A DNA stretch of 64,000 nucleotides from Paenibacillus sp. HW567 (GCF_000374185.1 NZ_KB910518.1:5485003-5549002), one strand, 5' to 3'. Positions 52,162 to 61,432 are shown, counted from the first letter of the stretch. A program made the numbers and translations. Notes: a model not told the origin generated them from the letters alone.

Positions 52162-53142
52162 ATGAAGCTCCATGAAGCCTTAAATATAGACCTGAATGAA
52201 ATTAACCTTGAAATTCAAAATCTTGTGGCCCGTGACAGAGATGTACCCAAAAAATCACAACTCGCACAGAGTATTCTGGAATTGACCGGCTCCGGCGGCA
52301 AACGGCTCCGTCCGCTCATGGTCATTGTTGGCAGCCGTTTCGGGCGCAAGTCCTCAAGCCGCCGAACTCTGCAATTGTCCGCTGCTGCTGAATTTATTCA
52401 TGTGGCCTCATTAATTCATGATGATATTATTGACGATGCCGAGCTGCGGCGCAGCGCTCCGGCCCTGCACACTAAGACCGGCGTCTTATCGGCAGTGCAT
52501 ATCGGCAACTATATGTCTGCCCGCATCATTGAGCTGCTCAGTAAATACACCGGAGACAAAAACCGCTACGTTCACGATTTATCCTCTGTAGCTACCGCCC
52601 AGCTTTGTCTTGGTGAATATCAGCAAATGGAGCATGCCTACGACTACAGCCTTACATTTGAGCAATACCTGGAGAAATCACGCAACAAAACGGCAATGCT
52701 GATGGCCACCTGCCTGCGGGTAGGCGCACTTTCCACCGACAGCACAGAGGAGACTGCTAATCTGCTTTATGCTTTTGGCGAGGCGCTTGGCATGTCTTTT
52801 CAAATCCAGGATGATTTGCTGGACTTCACCCAGTCTGCCGATGTGCTCGGCAAGCCCGCCGGCAGCGACCTGCGCCACGGGCAGGTTACACTCCCTGTCC
52901 TGTTCGCCCTTCAGGACCCCGAGCTGGCTCCAGCCATCCGTACAATCGGCCCCGCCTCCTCCGACGAAGAGGTTGCCCATGTGCTGAGCCTGATCAACCG
53001 CAGCGATGCTCTCGCCCGCACCGAAGGCGTCAGCCAGGACTATCTTGCGCAGGCCGCCGCCATTGTTGACCAGTTATCCAGCTACCCGGCACATGCCGAC
53101 CTGGAGACACTGCTGCAGTATTTTGCCGGGCGTGACCGGTAA
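52162..53142 (+). CDS. dmkB: Polyprenyl diphosphate synthase (DmkB/HepT-like)
   Basis: 326 aa trans-prenyltransferase. First Asp-rich motif LIHDDIIDDAELRR and second QIQDDLLDFTQSADVLGKPA are intact; GSGGKRLRP is the substrate-binding motif. It makes the isoprenoid chain used for demethylmenaquinone. In the Listeria EET locus the homologue is DmkB. I chose the ATG at 52162 (GGTGGGA upstream) rather than the TTG at 52141; the small-subunit gene ends just before. Confidence 0.9.
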   Translation: MKLHEALNIDLNEINLEIQNLVARDRDVPKKSQLAQSILELTGSGGKRLRPLMVIVGSRFGRKSSSRRTLQLSAAAEFIHVASLIHDDIIDDAELRRSAPALHTKTGVLSAVHIGNYMSARIIELLSKYTGDKNRYVHDLSSVATAQLCLGEYQQMEHAYDYSLTFEQYLEKSRNKTAMLMATCLRVGALSTDSTEETANLLYAFGEALGMSFQIQDDLLDFTQSADVLGKPAGSDLRHGQVTLPVLFALQDPELAPAIRTIGPASSDEEVAHVLSLINRSDALARTEGVSQDYLAQAAAIVDQLSSYPAHADLETLLQYFAGRDR

Positions 53143-53211
53143 GGGGGCTTAGTGGGGAGGAGACTAGCAAACCTGCTATCGGCCTACGCGTTATCCTCAA
53201 TAACGCGATAA

Positions 53212-53249
53212 GACGCAAAAAAGCTCCCAGTCGGGAGCTTTTTTGCGTC
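53212..53249 (+). terminator. Terminator of the rightward EET operon
   Basis: GACGCAAAAAAGCTCCC, loop AGTC, GGGAGCTTTTTTGCGTC: perfect stem with internal T6. Ends the dmkB transcript. Confidence 0.92.
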
Positions 53250-53479
53250 TTCAGGTGATTCGGAGGCTAAACTAACGAACGCAGCGAAGCGCCCGTAAGT
53301 GAGTTTAGCTATGATGTTTAGCTCATTGTGTCTTGCTTTGGTCTTGCTTTGGTCTTGCTTGTCTTTTTACTTGCTTTCTTTCCGTTTCGGAAAGCAACCC
53401 CGCTTCAATCTCGGCCAACCGGCCTTGCTTGAAGGCCGCACTCCCCCGCCAGGAAAGCCGCGAAGCCAGCTTTCCGCGC

Positions 53480-53520
53480 CATGCCTGCCCACAGCTGCTG
53501 GGCAGGCATGTTGTCTTTTT
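53480..53520 (+). terminator. Second hairpin with T-tract downstream of dmkB
   Basis: CATGCCTGCCC (53480-53490), 9-nt loop, GGGCAGGCATG (53500-53510), then TTGTCTTTTT. Read rightwards. Confidence 0.65.
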
Positions 53521-53542
53521 GTTGTTAGCTAAGCAGGTTAGG

Positions 53543-53682
53543 ACTTCACTGCGGGGAATTTTGGAACTGGAGGAGCGGTAGCGTCCGCCTTTATGTTTGG
53601 ATTTCTACCGCGGACAGCGGAACAAAATCAGGAAATCCAAACATAACAGCGGCCGGAAGTCCAAACATTCCCCGGAGTGGAG
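53543..53682 (-). repeat. Second dispersed repeat family, copy 2
   Basis: Reverse complement of this segment shares GGGGAATGTTTGGACTTCCG and AGGCGGACGCTACCGCTCCT with 33671-33836; copy 2 additionally has an internal inverted pair around ATGTTTGGATTTC/GAAATCCAAACAT. Located in the convergent gap between the two EET operons. Confidence 0.7.
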
Positions 53683-53707
53683 CCTCTCCTAACCGCCCCC
53701 GCACACC

Positions 53708-54592
53708 CTAGCTAACAACAAAATAATCAATCAGCGTGCACAGCAAAATCACCATACTGATGATTTGATTCAAATTATAAGAAGCCACCTTCATCATCCG
53801 CCGGTTATGAGGTCTGATGATCTTGTGCTCCGTCATCAGGAGCACGGTAGCAATGGCGATGCCCACCAGGTACATCCAGCCCAGATCGCGCCAGAAGTAC
53901 AGGAACAGCAGCAGCATAATCATAATGAAATGCAGCCCTTTGGAGATGCGCAGGGCGTTCTCCAGCCCGAAGAAGCTCGGGATCGACCAGAGGCCGTTCC
54001 GCCGGTCAAAGTCGATATCCTGGGTGCCGTAAATAATGTCAAAGCCGGCAATCCAGAGCATAACAACCGTACCAATCACGAACGGAGTGAACGCAATGTT
54101 CCCCGTCACGGCAAACCAGGCGCCGATGGGTGCCGAAGCGATGACAAAGCCCAGGTACAAATGGCTGAGAAAGGTGAAGCGCTTCGTATAAGAGTAGCTG
54201 GAAATCAGGACAATGGCCACAGGAGACAGCAGCAGGCAGAGCAAATTAAGCATTCCGGAAGCGAAGATAAACAGAGCATAGTTGATGATGATGAACAGGA
54301 TGACTTCTTTTTCCACAAGCAGCCGCTGCGGCAGATGGCGATGTGCTGTACGCGGATTATTACCGTCAAAGGTCCGGTCAACCAGACGGTTAAAAGCATT
54401 CGCTCCGTTACGCGCGCCAATCAGCGCAATCAGCCCCCACAGCATCATATGGCCGGAAGGCCAGCCGCCTGCTGCCCATACCATCGAGATGATGGCGAAA
54501 GGCAGGGAAAACAGCGTGTGGGAGAACATCACCAGCTCACTGAACATTTTCAGCTTGAGCGCAGAGGTTTTGACCGCATTCAATATCGCCAT
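53708..54592 (-). CDS. dmkA: UbiA-family prenyltransferase (DmkA-like)
   Basis: 294 aa, about eight transmembrane helices, first Asp-rich motif NAFNRLVDRTFDGNNPRT and second YGTQDIDFDRRNGLWS. It joins a polyprenyl chain to an aromatic quinone precursor in the membrane, giving demethylmenaquinone in the EET locus of Listeria (DmkA), distinct from housekeeping MenA. The ATG at 54592 sits one nt past the aminotransferase stop, with AAAGGAAG upstream. Last gene of the leftward EET operon. Confidence 0.88.
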   Translation of the reverse strand: MAILNAVKTSALKLKMFSELVMFSHTLFSLPFAIISMVWAAGGWPSGHMMLWGLIALIGARNGANAFNRLVDRTFDGNNPRTAHRHLPQRLLVEKEVILFIIINYALFIFASGMLNLLCLLLSPVAIVLISSYSYTKRFTFLSHLYLGFVIASAPIGAWFAVTGNIAFTPFVIGTVVMLWIAGFDIIYGTQDIDFDRRNGLWSIPSFFGLENALRISKGLHFIMIMLLLFLYFWRDLGWMYLVGIAIATVLLMTEHKIIRPHNRRMMKVASYNLNQIISMVILLCTLIDYFVVS

Positions 54593-54593
54593 A

Positions 54594-55892
54594 TCATTCT
54601 TCCTTTTCACTTGAAGCTTGCAGCAGCACCTCATGGAGCACTGCAATCATACCGTCAATATCCCCGGCGGTAACGACCAGCGGCGGCTGAAAGGCCAGTA
54701 CATTGCGGCCCACGCCATTTTTACCAATCAGATACCCACGGTCCTTCATCTCTTCCAGCACAGCATCAGTCAGTTCTGCCGCTCCGGCTGCGTCTGCCGC
54801 CGTTAGCTCCGCTCCCAGCATCAGCCCGGTTCCGCGCACATCAGCAATCATTCCCGGGAACTGCTGCTGAAGCGACAGCAGCCCATTCTTCAGCCGTGCC
54901 CCAAGCTCAGCCGCACACTCCGGCAACTGTTCATCACGGATATAATCTAGCACGGCAAGTGCCGTCGCCGCCGACACGGGGTTGCCCCCGAAGGTCGAAG
55001 CGGAAGGACGGTTCAGTGAAGCCGCGATTTCATCTGTGGTCGCAAAAGCGGCTACCGGAACCCCGTTGCCCAGCGCTTTTGCCATGCTGATGATATCCGG
55101 CACCACGCCAAAATGTTCCATGGCAAACATTGTTCCCGTGCGTCCGTAGCCGGTCTGAATCTCGTCAGCAATCAGCAGCACTCCGTATTGGTCCAGCAGC
55201 GTTTTAACCTCGCGGAAATAGGTGAGGGCAGGCATAATCATGCCCCCATTTCCCTGAATTGGCTCTACAATCATTGCCGCGATAGTGTTCCCCTTCTCTT
55301 CCAGCACCCGCTTCAAGCTCTTCAGGGAAACCGCAGCAGCTTCTTCCAGGGTCAGCTCAGGATGGTAAGGACGTTCAATGAAGGTTACATCCTCATCCAG
55401 ATAGTTGTCCGTTCTCCACATTTGCAGTCCGGTTACACTCATCGTCAGATTGGTCCGCCCATGCAGGCCGCTCTCCAGCGCAATAAAGCCTTTGCGTCCG
55501 GTATGCATTCTGGCCAGCAGCAGTGCCCCCTCATTGGCCTCAGAGCCGCTGTTGACGAAGAAGCTCCGGCGCAGATTCCCTGGAAGCACCTCCTCCAGCC
55601 GTTCCGCCAGATCCACGTTGGGCTGTGTGAGATAGATCGTCGAGGTGTGCTGGAGCTGCTGAAGCTGCTCTATCGTGCGCGCCGTAATAACCGGATTGCA
55701 ATGACCACAGGCAACGACGGAGACTCCGGCGAAAAAGTCGGTATACCGCTTGCCATGTTCATCATAGATAAATTGCATGCTTCCACGTACCAATTGCGGT
55801 GCATCCCGATAAAAGTGCGCTGTACACGGATAGAAGTATTGTTTTCTTTTGGCGGCAACCGCTGCTCTTCCGATGGTTTCTTGTTGCTTCAT
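54594..55892 (-). CDS. Class III aminotransferase (PLP-dependent)
   Basis: 432 aa. The pattern FFVNSGSEANEGALLLARMH, VEPIQGNGGMI, LLIADEIQTGYGRTG and the PLP-binding Lys in ISMAKALGNGVPVA are the aminotransferase class III (fold type I) motifs. Substrates range from ornithine and GABA to glyoxylate; I cannot decide which. It lies between the U32 gene and dmkA with tight spacing to dmkA, so it belongs to the same transcript. ATG behind GAGAGGGGACCC. Its role in the quinone/EET context is unknown. Confidence 0.88.
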   Translation of the reverse strand: MKQQETIGRAAVAAKRKQYFYPCTAHFYRDAPQLVRGSMQFIYDEHGKRYTDFFAGVSVVACGHCNPVITARTIEQLQQLQHTSTIYLTQPNVDLAERLEEVLPGNLRRSFFVNSGSEANEGALLLARMHTGRKGFIALESGLHGRTNLTMSVTGLQMWRTDNYLDEDVTFIERPYHPELTLEEAAAVSLKSLKRVLEEKGNTIAAMIVEPIQGNGGMIMPALTYFREVKTLLDQYGVLLIADEIQTGYGRTGTMFAMEHFGVVPDIISMAKALGNGVPVAAFATTDEIAASLNRPSASTFGGNPVSAATALAVLDYIRDEQLPECAAELGARLKNGLLSLQQQFPGMIADVRGTGLMLGAELTAADAAGAAELTDAVLEEMKDRGYLIGKNGVGRNVLAFQPPLVVTAGDIDGMIAVLHEVLLQASSEKEE

Positions 55893-56000
55893 GATGGGTC
55901 CCCTCTCTTTCAGCCTATTTCTTTGTGAAAATAGTAACTTATCATATTACCACTTACCATTATTATACGCGCTAACCTAATCTTTTAAAATTTAAATATA

Positions 56001-57926
56001 TTAATTGAACTGCAAAGAACCTAAGGTATACCCCGCATACACAGGCTTCAGTCCGCCCAGCAGATCCTCTTGCCCACCCGAACCGTTAATCGCAGCCTGA
56101 TACGCGGCAATGATTGTACGCAGCTCTTCTGTACTGTAAGTCGCACCTTCAATCCGGAAGCTGGAAATCCCCAATCCGCTCATTTCACTCAGCATAGGCA
56201 GGTAACAGAGCTCTTTGGAGAACAGCAGGTGACAGCGGCCAAATTGGTCACGGTAGACGGGATTTTCGCCTTTATCGGTTTTGAGCACCAGCACACTGTT
56301 GTTGACATACAGATTATCCTCTTCGCCAATCGGTTCCATAACCTCGGTATTCTCAAAGAGATCATGCTCCATATACATCAGCGCCGGTGTACCATGTACA
56401 ACGACCTCCAGCGGCAGCTCACAATGTGAGGTGAAGGCGGCAAAATGCTCCATCGTCATCTCCGGCGAGACCGTAAGCTTCTCCAGCCCAAGTCCGGTAT
56501 ACAGTTCGGCAGCAAGGTGGTTATACACATTCAGATTGACATCGCCAATCATCGGATATCCTGTACCTCTGTAGCGGCGAATGGCTCCAAGGTTGGTAAT
56601 CATCAGCCCGTCAATCGGCAGGCGTTCTCCGTTCAGCAGATGGTCATACTGGTCAAAATGCAGCTCCGTCATCATCCGCGGCATCCCAAGGTACAGCTTC
56701 GTTTGGCCCTTAATGGCTCCAAGCTCCTTAATGTCCTGCTTCGTGAACGGCTGGTCCGGCTCAAATACATCTCCCGGCAGGTACAGGCTATCCACGCCCA
56801 TCTCCAGCACTAACCGGGCTTGATCCATGTTATTGACCCGGACTGCCAGCTCCGGCTTGCCCTTCGGCGCACGTTTGGCTTCTGCCAGTCGTTCACGCAG
56901 CTCCAGCACACGTTTCTCGGACAATTCACGTTCTGCAGTTGGCGTACTGAATACTTTGCCTGTGCTGTAGAACTTGCCTGTACCCTCATACCGGCGGTTG
57001 ATGTTCGACAGACCCGGTTTGCCAAAAGCATATGCCGTTGAAAAATCACGTTTCCGGTTCTTATGCAGCTCTTTGGAGTCCACCGTCCGGTCAAAACCCA
57101 GCGGATCATCAATATAACGGTCAAGGGCTGCGCCGTAGCTGTTGACCAGGGAGACCATGAATTCCTTGTCGCGCATCCGGCCTTCGATTTTGAAAGATGT
57201 AATGCCTGACTCGATCAGCTCGGGAAGATGCTCATACATGAACATATCCTTCACGGCGAGCGGGTACTCCGCAGGGAACACATAGCCGTCCCGTTTAATC
57301 CGGTAATCCCAGCGGCAAGGCTTCATGCATTTGCCCCGGTTGCTGCTCATGCCAAACACCTGGGAGCTGAAATAGCAGTTCGCCCCGTGCACGGAGCACA
57401 TATCGCCATGAATGAAATATTCCAGCTCCATCCCGCTTCTTTGCCCCAGCAGCTTTGCCGTCTGCAGATCCATCTCCCGCGAGGTCACCACACGGGTAAC
57501 TCCGAAATCGCGCAGCGCGTAGATCATCTCCAGATTATGCACATTCATCATGACCGAAGCATGAACGTGAAGGGTAAGCCCCATCTCCCGGATCAGCTCC
57601 AGCACAGCCATATCCTGAACAATCAGCGCATCGGGACGGGCACCATCAAGAAAACGCAGGTACTCTCTGGCTTCTTCCACATCTTCCTCGCTGAAAAGGT
57701 TGTTTACAGTGATATATACTTTTTTGTCCAAGCTATGGGCGATATCAATTGCCTCGATAATTTCTTCATGTGACAGATTATAGCCCTTGCGCATCATTCT
57801 CATATTCAGTACCGGGCCGCCAAAATATACAGCGTCACAAGCGGACTGAATCACCTCTTTAAAAATATCAAACGTCCCGGCTGGCGCCAGAAGCTCGATT
57901 TCCTTACCGTTAAAATATCTTGCCAT
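56001..57926 (-). CDS. U32-family protein (collagenase-like / UbiU-UbiV-related)
   Basis: 641 aa. The N-terminal TIM-barrel starts ELLAPAGTFDIFKEVIQSAC and carries YFGGPVLNMRM. It is followed by the four-Cys pattern HGDMCSVHGANCYFSS ... SNRGKCMKPCRWDY that in UbiU/UbiV ligates a [4Fe-4S] cluster; a second barrel-like half and C-domain follow. U32 proteins include peptidases and O2-independent hydroxylases or tRNA-modifying enzymes. In a quinone-related operon an oxygen-independent quinone-ring reaction is an attractive guess. ATG behind GGGGGAACTGAC. Ecf genes end 20 nt upstream. Confidence 0.9.
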   Translation of the reverse strand: MARYFNGKEIELLAPAGTFDIFKEVIQSACDAVYFGGPVLNMRMMRKGYNLSHEEIIEAIDIAHSLDKKVYITVNNLFSEEDVEEAREYLRFLDGARPDALIVQDMAVLELIREMGLTLHVHASVMMNVHNLEMIYALRDFGVTRVVTSREMDLQTAKLLGQRSGMELEYFIHGDMCSVHGANCYFSSQVFGMSSNRGKCMKPCRWDYRIKRDGYVFPAEYPLAVKDMFMYEHLPELIESGITSFKIEGRMRDKEFMVSLVNSYGAALDRYIDDPLGFDRTVDSKELHKNRKRDFSTAYAFGKPGLSNINRRYEGTGKFYSTGKVFSTPTAERELSEKRVLELRERLAEAKRAPKGKPELAVRVNNMDQARLVLEMGVDSLYLPGDVFEPDQPFTKQDIKELGAIKGQTKLYLGMPRMMTELHFDQYDHLLNGERLPIDGLMITNLGAIRRYRGTGYPMIGDVNLNVYNHLAAELYTGLGLEKLTVSPEMTMEHFAAFTSHCELPLEVVVHGTPALMYMEHDLFENTEVMEPIGEEDNLYVNNSVLVLKTDKGENPVYRDQFGRCHLLFSKELCYLPMLSEMSGLGISSFRIEGATYSTEELRTIIAAYQAAINGSGGQEDLLGGLKPVYAGYTLGSLQFN

Positions 57927-57946
57927 TGTCAGTTCCCCCTAAAATT

Positions 57947-58738
57947 TCACAATAACGCCACTGCAACTCCCATGATGACAAACATCGCTACAAAAACTGT
58001 ATCGGCCCCGCCCCACCTTGGACGGTGATACCGGCTGCGCGGGGCATCCATGCGGAAGCCCCTGGCTTCCATCGAGTAAATCAGGTCCTGAGCCCGCCGG
58101 AACGCGCTCGCAATCACCGGAACAAGCAGGGAAACGAGCATCCTCGCCTTCTCCTTCAAAGGCAGCTCCTTCAGATCCGCTCCCCTTGAGGCCTGGGCTT
58201 TCATGATAATCTGCGCTTCATCGAGAATCGTCGGAATGAACCGCAGGGCAATGCTGATCATCAGCGTAATCCGGTCCGGCGACAGCCCAAGGCGCTTGAA
58301 CGGGGACAATATACCCTCTAGACCCTGATTCAGCTTGCCCGGAGTGGTCGTGAAGGTAAGCAGTGCCGTGAACGTAATCAGGAACAGCATGCGGATAACT
58401 GAAAAAGTTGCCAGACGCAGGCCGCCCTCATGCAGCGAGAATGAGCCGACAGACCATATTGCATCCCCTTCCTTAACGGACAGGAGCTGCACAATGAAAA
58501 TGAACAGCATCATATAACGCAAAGGCTTGGCCGCCTTGATGAAATATTTCAGCGGTATGCGTGTCGAAGCCATCACCGCAATTGAGAATACAGCCAGCAG
58601 CGCCATCGCCGGCCACGAGTTCGACAGCAGAATGACGGCTACATACAGCATCATTCCTGTTAGCTTGGACCGGGCATCGAGCTTATGCACCCACGAGCCG
58701 GTCTCAATGCTGCGTCCCAGCAGCAGCCGCTCATTCAT
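57947..58738 (-). CDS. ecfT: EcfT: transmembrane component of an ECF transporter
   Basis: 263 aa with about five transmembrane helices (LYVAVILLSNSWPAMALLAV, YMMLFIFIVQLL, LFLITFTALLTFT and others) and the two Ala-Arg-Gly coupling motifs KAQASRGADLKELP and YSMEARGFRM that contact the ATPases. It is the scaffold of an energy-coupling-factor vitamin transporter. The ATG at 58738 overlaps the EcfA2 stop (ATGAATGA). In Listeria an ECF unit in the EET locus (FmnA) supplies FAD/FMN for extracellular flavinylation. Confidence 0.92.
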   Translation of the reverse strand: MNERLLLGRSIETGSWVHKLDARSKLTGMMLYVAVILLSNSWPAMALLAVFSIAVMASTRIPLKYFIKAAKPLRYMMLFIFIVQLLSVKEGDAIWSVGSFSLHEGGLRLATFSVIRMLFLITFTALLTFTTTPGKLNQGLEGILSPFKRLGLSPDRITLMISIALRFIPTILDEAQIIMKAQASRGADLKELPLKEKARMLVSLLVPVIASAFRRAQDLIYSMEARGFRMDAPRSRYHRPRWGGADTVFVAMFVIMGVAVALL

Positions 58739-59636
58739 GGGCATCCCTCTTTTCTTCGTGCTCACCGGAACGCTCTGCCCCAGCCGGCGATAAGCCGGCG
58801 ATCAGCTTCGCGAGGCTCTCCGCAGTGAGCCGGGGCTTCTCGCCATGCAGACCGAAGCGGTCAGCAACCGCCCGCCAGTAGCGGAGCGAATGAGGCACCG
58901 TAAGTCCGCAGCCTTCCAGAATGGCCGGGTCTGCGGCAAGTTCCCCGCCGCTGCCCTGAAAGGCAATCCGGCCCTCCTTCAGCAGAACCCAGCGGTCGGC
59001 ATAGGGCAGCAGCTCATCCATCCGGTGGGTGACGATGATAATCGTCCGGCCCCGCTCGCGGCAGAGCCGCTCAAGCTGCGCGATCAGCTCGGCGCGGCTG
59101 ACAGGGTCCAGCGTTGCCGTCGGCTCGTCCAGCACGACGATGTCCGGGTCCATAGCCAGTACGGAGGCAATGGCCGCTTTGCGCATCTGTCCTCCGCTCA
59201 AACGGAACGGATTGCGGTCCAGCAGGGCGAGATCCAGCCCCATATCGAGCAGCGCGTTGCGCGCACGCTCCTTGGCTTCTTCCAGGCTCATGCCGAAATT
59301 CAGCGGTCCGAAGATTAAATCCTTCTCCACGGTATCCTCGAACATCTGCTGCTCGGGGAATTGAAAGACCAGCCCGACCCGGCGGCGCAGCGGCAGCAGC
59401 TTCGGCGACTTCTCCCCGGCGCGGATGACAACATCCAGCACGTTCACTGCACCCTGGGTCGGCTTCAGAATTCCGTTGAACAGTTGCAGCAGCGTAGACT
59501 TGCCGGAGCCTGTCGCCCCGGCAATCCCGGTCAGCGAGCCCTTGGGGATGCCCAGGGTAATATCGTGCAGCGCTGTCTGCCTCCACAGGCTTTTGTCAGC
59601 GTAGGTATAGCTTACTTGGTCTAGTTGAATGGCCAT
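58731..59636 (-). CDS. ecfA2: EcfA2: ECF transporter ATPase
   Basis: 301 aa ABC ATPase: Walker A GATGSGKSTLL, signature LSGGQMRK, Walker B IVVLDEPTATL. It begins 16 nt inside the end of EcfA1 and ends over the start of EcfT; all three are translationally coupled. The C-terminal extension is charged and possibly regulatory. Confidence 0.93.
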   Translation of the reverse strand: MAIQLDQVSYTYADKSLWRQTALHDITLGIPKGSLTGIAGATGSGKSTLLQLFNGILKPTQGAVNVLDVVIRAGEKSPKLLPLRRRVGLVFQFPEQQMFEDTVEKDLIFGPLNFGMSLEEAKERARNALLDMGLDLALLDRNPFRLSGGQMRKAAIASVLAMDPDIVVLDEPTATLDPVSRAELIAQLERLCRERGRTIIIVTHRMDELLPYADRWVLLKEGRIAFQGSGGELAADPAILEGCGLTVPHSLRYWRAVADRFGLHGEKPRLTAESLAKLIAGLSPAGAERSGEHEEKRDAHE

Positions 59637-60478
59637 AACGTATCTATAAGCTCCTTTTCACTGGCGGGAACATCCACCCTGATTCCCAGGCTCTGCAATT
59701 CACGGGCTAGCCGCCAAGCATAAGGCTCCCGCAGGTGGCACTTCTCCAGAAGCTCCGCATTTCGAAACAGCTCGCCCGGGGTAATATCAGCCGCAAGGCC
59801 GCCGTCATGCAGGGCAAGCACACGATCCGATGCCAGAATTTCGTCCGCATCATGTGTGATCATCAGGATCGTGTATTGCCCTTCCGCACGCATATCCTGA
59901 AGGATGCCAAGCAGCTCATCGCGGCTCCCCTCATCCAACATGGAAGAGGCCTCGTCAAAGATGACGATGCCTGGCTTCATGGCAAGAATGGAGGCAATGG
60001 CAACCCGCTGCTTCTGCCCGCCCGACAGCTCACCGGGATGCTTGGACAGCAGATGGCGGATGCCCAGCTTTTCGGAATAGATGCTGAGCCGCTCTTCCAT
60101 CTCCGCATATGGCAAACACAGCCCTTCCAGGCCAAATAAGATATCTTCCTCAACCGTAGCCCCGATGAACTGATTGTCGGGATTCTGGAACACCATGCCA
60201 ATGAGTTGCCGGATCGTTCCAATGTTGTCTTCATTAAGTATATGGCCGCAAATGACGATGTCTCCAGCGCTTTTGGGCAGCAGAGCGTTCATCAGCTTTA
60301 CCAGCGTAGACTTGCCGCAGCCGTTCGGCCCCACCACACTTACCCATTGTCCCTTCGGGATGGACAACGTAATATTATGAAGAATAGGATGCTCCGGATC
60401 ATAGCCGAACGAAACTCCATCCAGAGCAATAACAGCCTGCGCCGCCCCGTCTTCTATCTCTTTATTTGTTTCACTCAT
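59621..60478 (-). CDS. ecfA1: EcfA1: ECF transporter ATPase
   Basis: 285 aa ABC ATPase: Walker A GPNGCGKSTLV, signature LSGGQKQR, Walker B IVIFDEASSML. Heterodimerises with EcfA2. Start ATG at 60478 chosen (GGAAGG 9 nt upstream). It is preceded by the Gx/EetB-like gene, so the energising module of the ECF transporter lies between two EET membrane proteins and the quinone genes. No substrate-binding EcfS subunit gene (for example RibU) is in the window. Confidence 0.92.
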   Translation of the reverse strand: MSETNKEIEDGAAQAVIALDGVSFGYDPEHPILHNITLSIPKGQWVSVVGPNGCGKSTLVKLMNALLPKSAGDIVICGHILNEDNIGTIRQLIGMVFQNPDNQFIGATVEEDILFGLEGLCLPYAEMEERLSIYSEKLGIRHLLSKHPGELSGGQKQRVAIASILAMKPGIVIFDEASSMLDEGSRDELLGILQDMRAEGQYTILMITHDADEILASDRVLALHDGGLAADITPGELFRNAELLEKCHLREPYAWRLARELQSLGIRVDVPASEKELIDTLWPFN

Positions 60479-60507
60479 GTTAGTCATCCTTCCGCTGATG
60501 TGAACCG

Positions 60508-61059
60508 TCAGCCCAAAAACTCTTCAAACAGCGATATTTTGGACAGCGACGCCACCAGATAACGAACTGCGAACCCGACGGCAATCCCCGTCACAATCCC
60601 GGTAATCAGCAGGATCGGCAGATAGTAGAATATACTCATGGATTTGAATACTATCGAAGCGGCAAGCAATTGTCCGGTATTGTGGGCCAGTCCCCCGGCG
60701 ATACTAATTCCGATTACGCTGAATTTTTTGCCGCCCCATTTCACCAGCAGGAACATGACCACAAAGCTGAAGAGCGAGCCAAACAGACTGAACAGCAAGC
60801 TTGAGAAAGTCCCCAGGAGGAATGCGGTAAGCAAAGTCTTCAGAATCACCAGTACAAAAGCGTCACGTCCGCGTAAAAAGAAAATGCAAGTCAGAATCAT
60901 AATGTTGGCAAAACCCAGCTTGGCACCCGGCATCAGCCCGACGCCGACCAGCGGAATTTGGGCCTCCAGAATACTCAGCACTACAGCCACTGCGGCGAAA
61001 ATCGCCACAATCACCGTTCGTTTCAAAGCCTTTGCCGATTCACTACTGGACATAGGCAT
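60508..61059 (-). CDS. eetB: Gx transporter / Hpre_diP_synt_I-family membrane protein (EetB-like)
   Basis: 183 aa with five to six helices; GVGLMPGAKLGFANIMILTC is the conserved element of the Hpre_diP_synt_I/Gx family, related to ECF S-components. In Listeria a protein of this kind in the EET locus (EetB) is needed for extracellular electron transfer together with EetA. ATG behind GGAGGATGGTATAG; overlaps the preceding NusG_II gene by 17 nt. Confidence 0.85.
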   Translation of the reverse strand: MPMSSSESAKALKRTVIVAIFAAVAVVLSILEAQIPLVGVGLMPGAKLGFANIMILTCIFFLRGRDAFVLVILKTLLTAFLLGTFSSLLFSLFGSLFSFVVMFLLVKWGGKKFSVIGISIAGGLAHNTGQLLAASIVFKSMSIFYYLPILLITGIVTGIAVGFAVRYLVASLSKISLFEEFLG

Positions 61060-61432
61060 CTATACCATCCTCCCCCGACTCGCCGGCAACCTCCACTAGC
61101 ACCCTGTGCGGCAGACAGACGATGGTCTGTTTGGGACGGTTGATCGTGCCAAAACCAAGGCATACCTTGTCGGGGCAGTCCGCATCATACATTTCAATCC
61201 CATAATCATGCACCTTCAGAATGTTATAGCCGCGTTCCGTGCGGATATCAATCGTTTGTTCTTCCTTTGTAAGCTTCACTGTCTTATACAGCTTGCCGTC
61301 CACCGTTATATTAGCCACAAGATTCTTGCCTGGCCCGGCCTTATCAGCATCGTTCGAGAACCATCTCGGTACGAGAAAAGCGAGCGCGGCAATGAGCACG
61401 ATGGAAACCAGCAGCACATCTGCGCGTTTCAT
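61043..61432 (-). CDS. eetA: NusG domain II-containing membrane-anchored protein (EetA-like)
   Basis: 129 aa with one N-terminal transmembrane helix (VLLVSIVLIAALAFLVP) and an external beta-barrel NusG_II domain carrying the conserved YDADCPDKVCLGFGTIN with a Cys pair. It is the first gene of the leftward EET operon (eetA-eetB-ecfA1-ecfA2-ecfT-U32-aminotransferase-dmkA). The exact biochemical role of this family is not known. ATG behind GGGAGATCATT. Confidence 0.87.
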   Translation of the reverse strand: MKRADVLLVSIVLIAALAFLVPRWFSNDADKAGPGKNLVANITVDGKLYKTVKLTKEEQTIDIRTERGYNILKVHDYGIEMYDADCPDKVCLGFGTINRPKQTIVCLPHRVLVEVAGESGEDGIDAYVQ

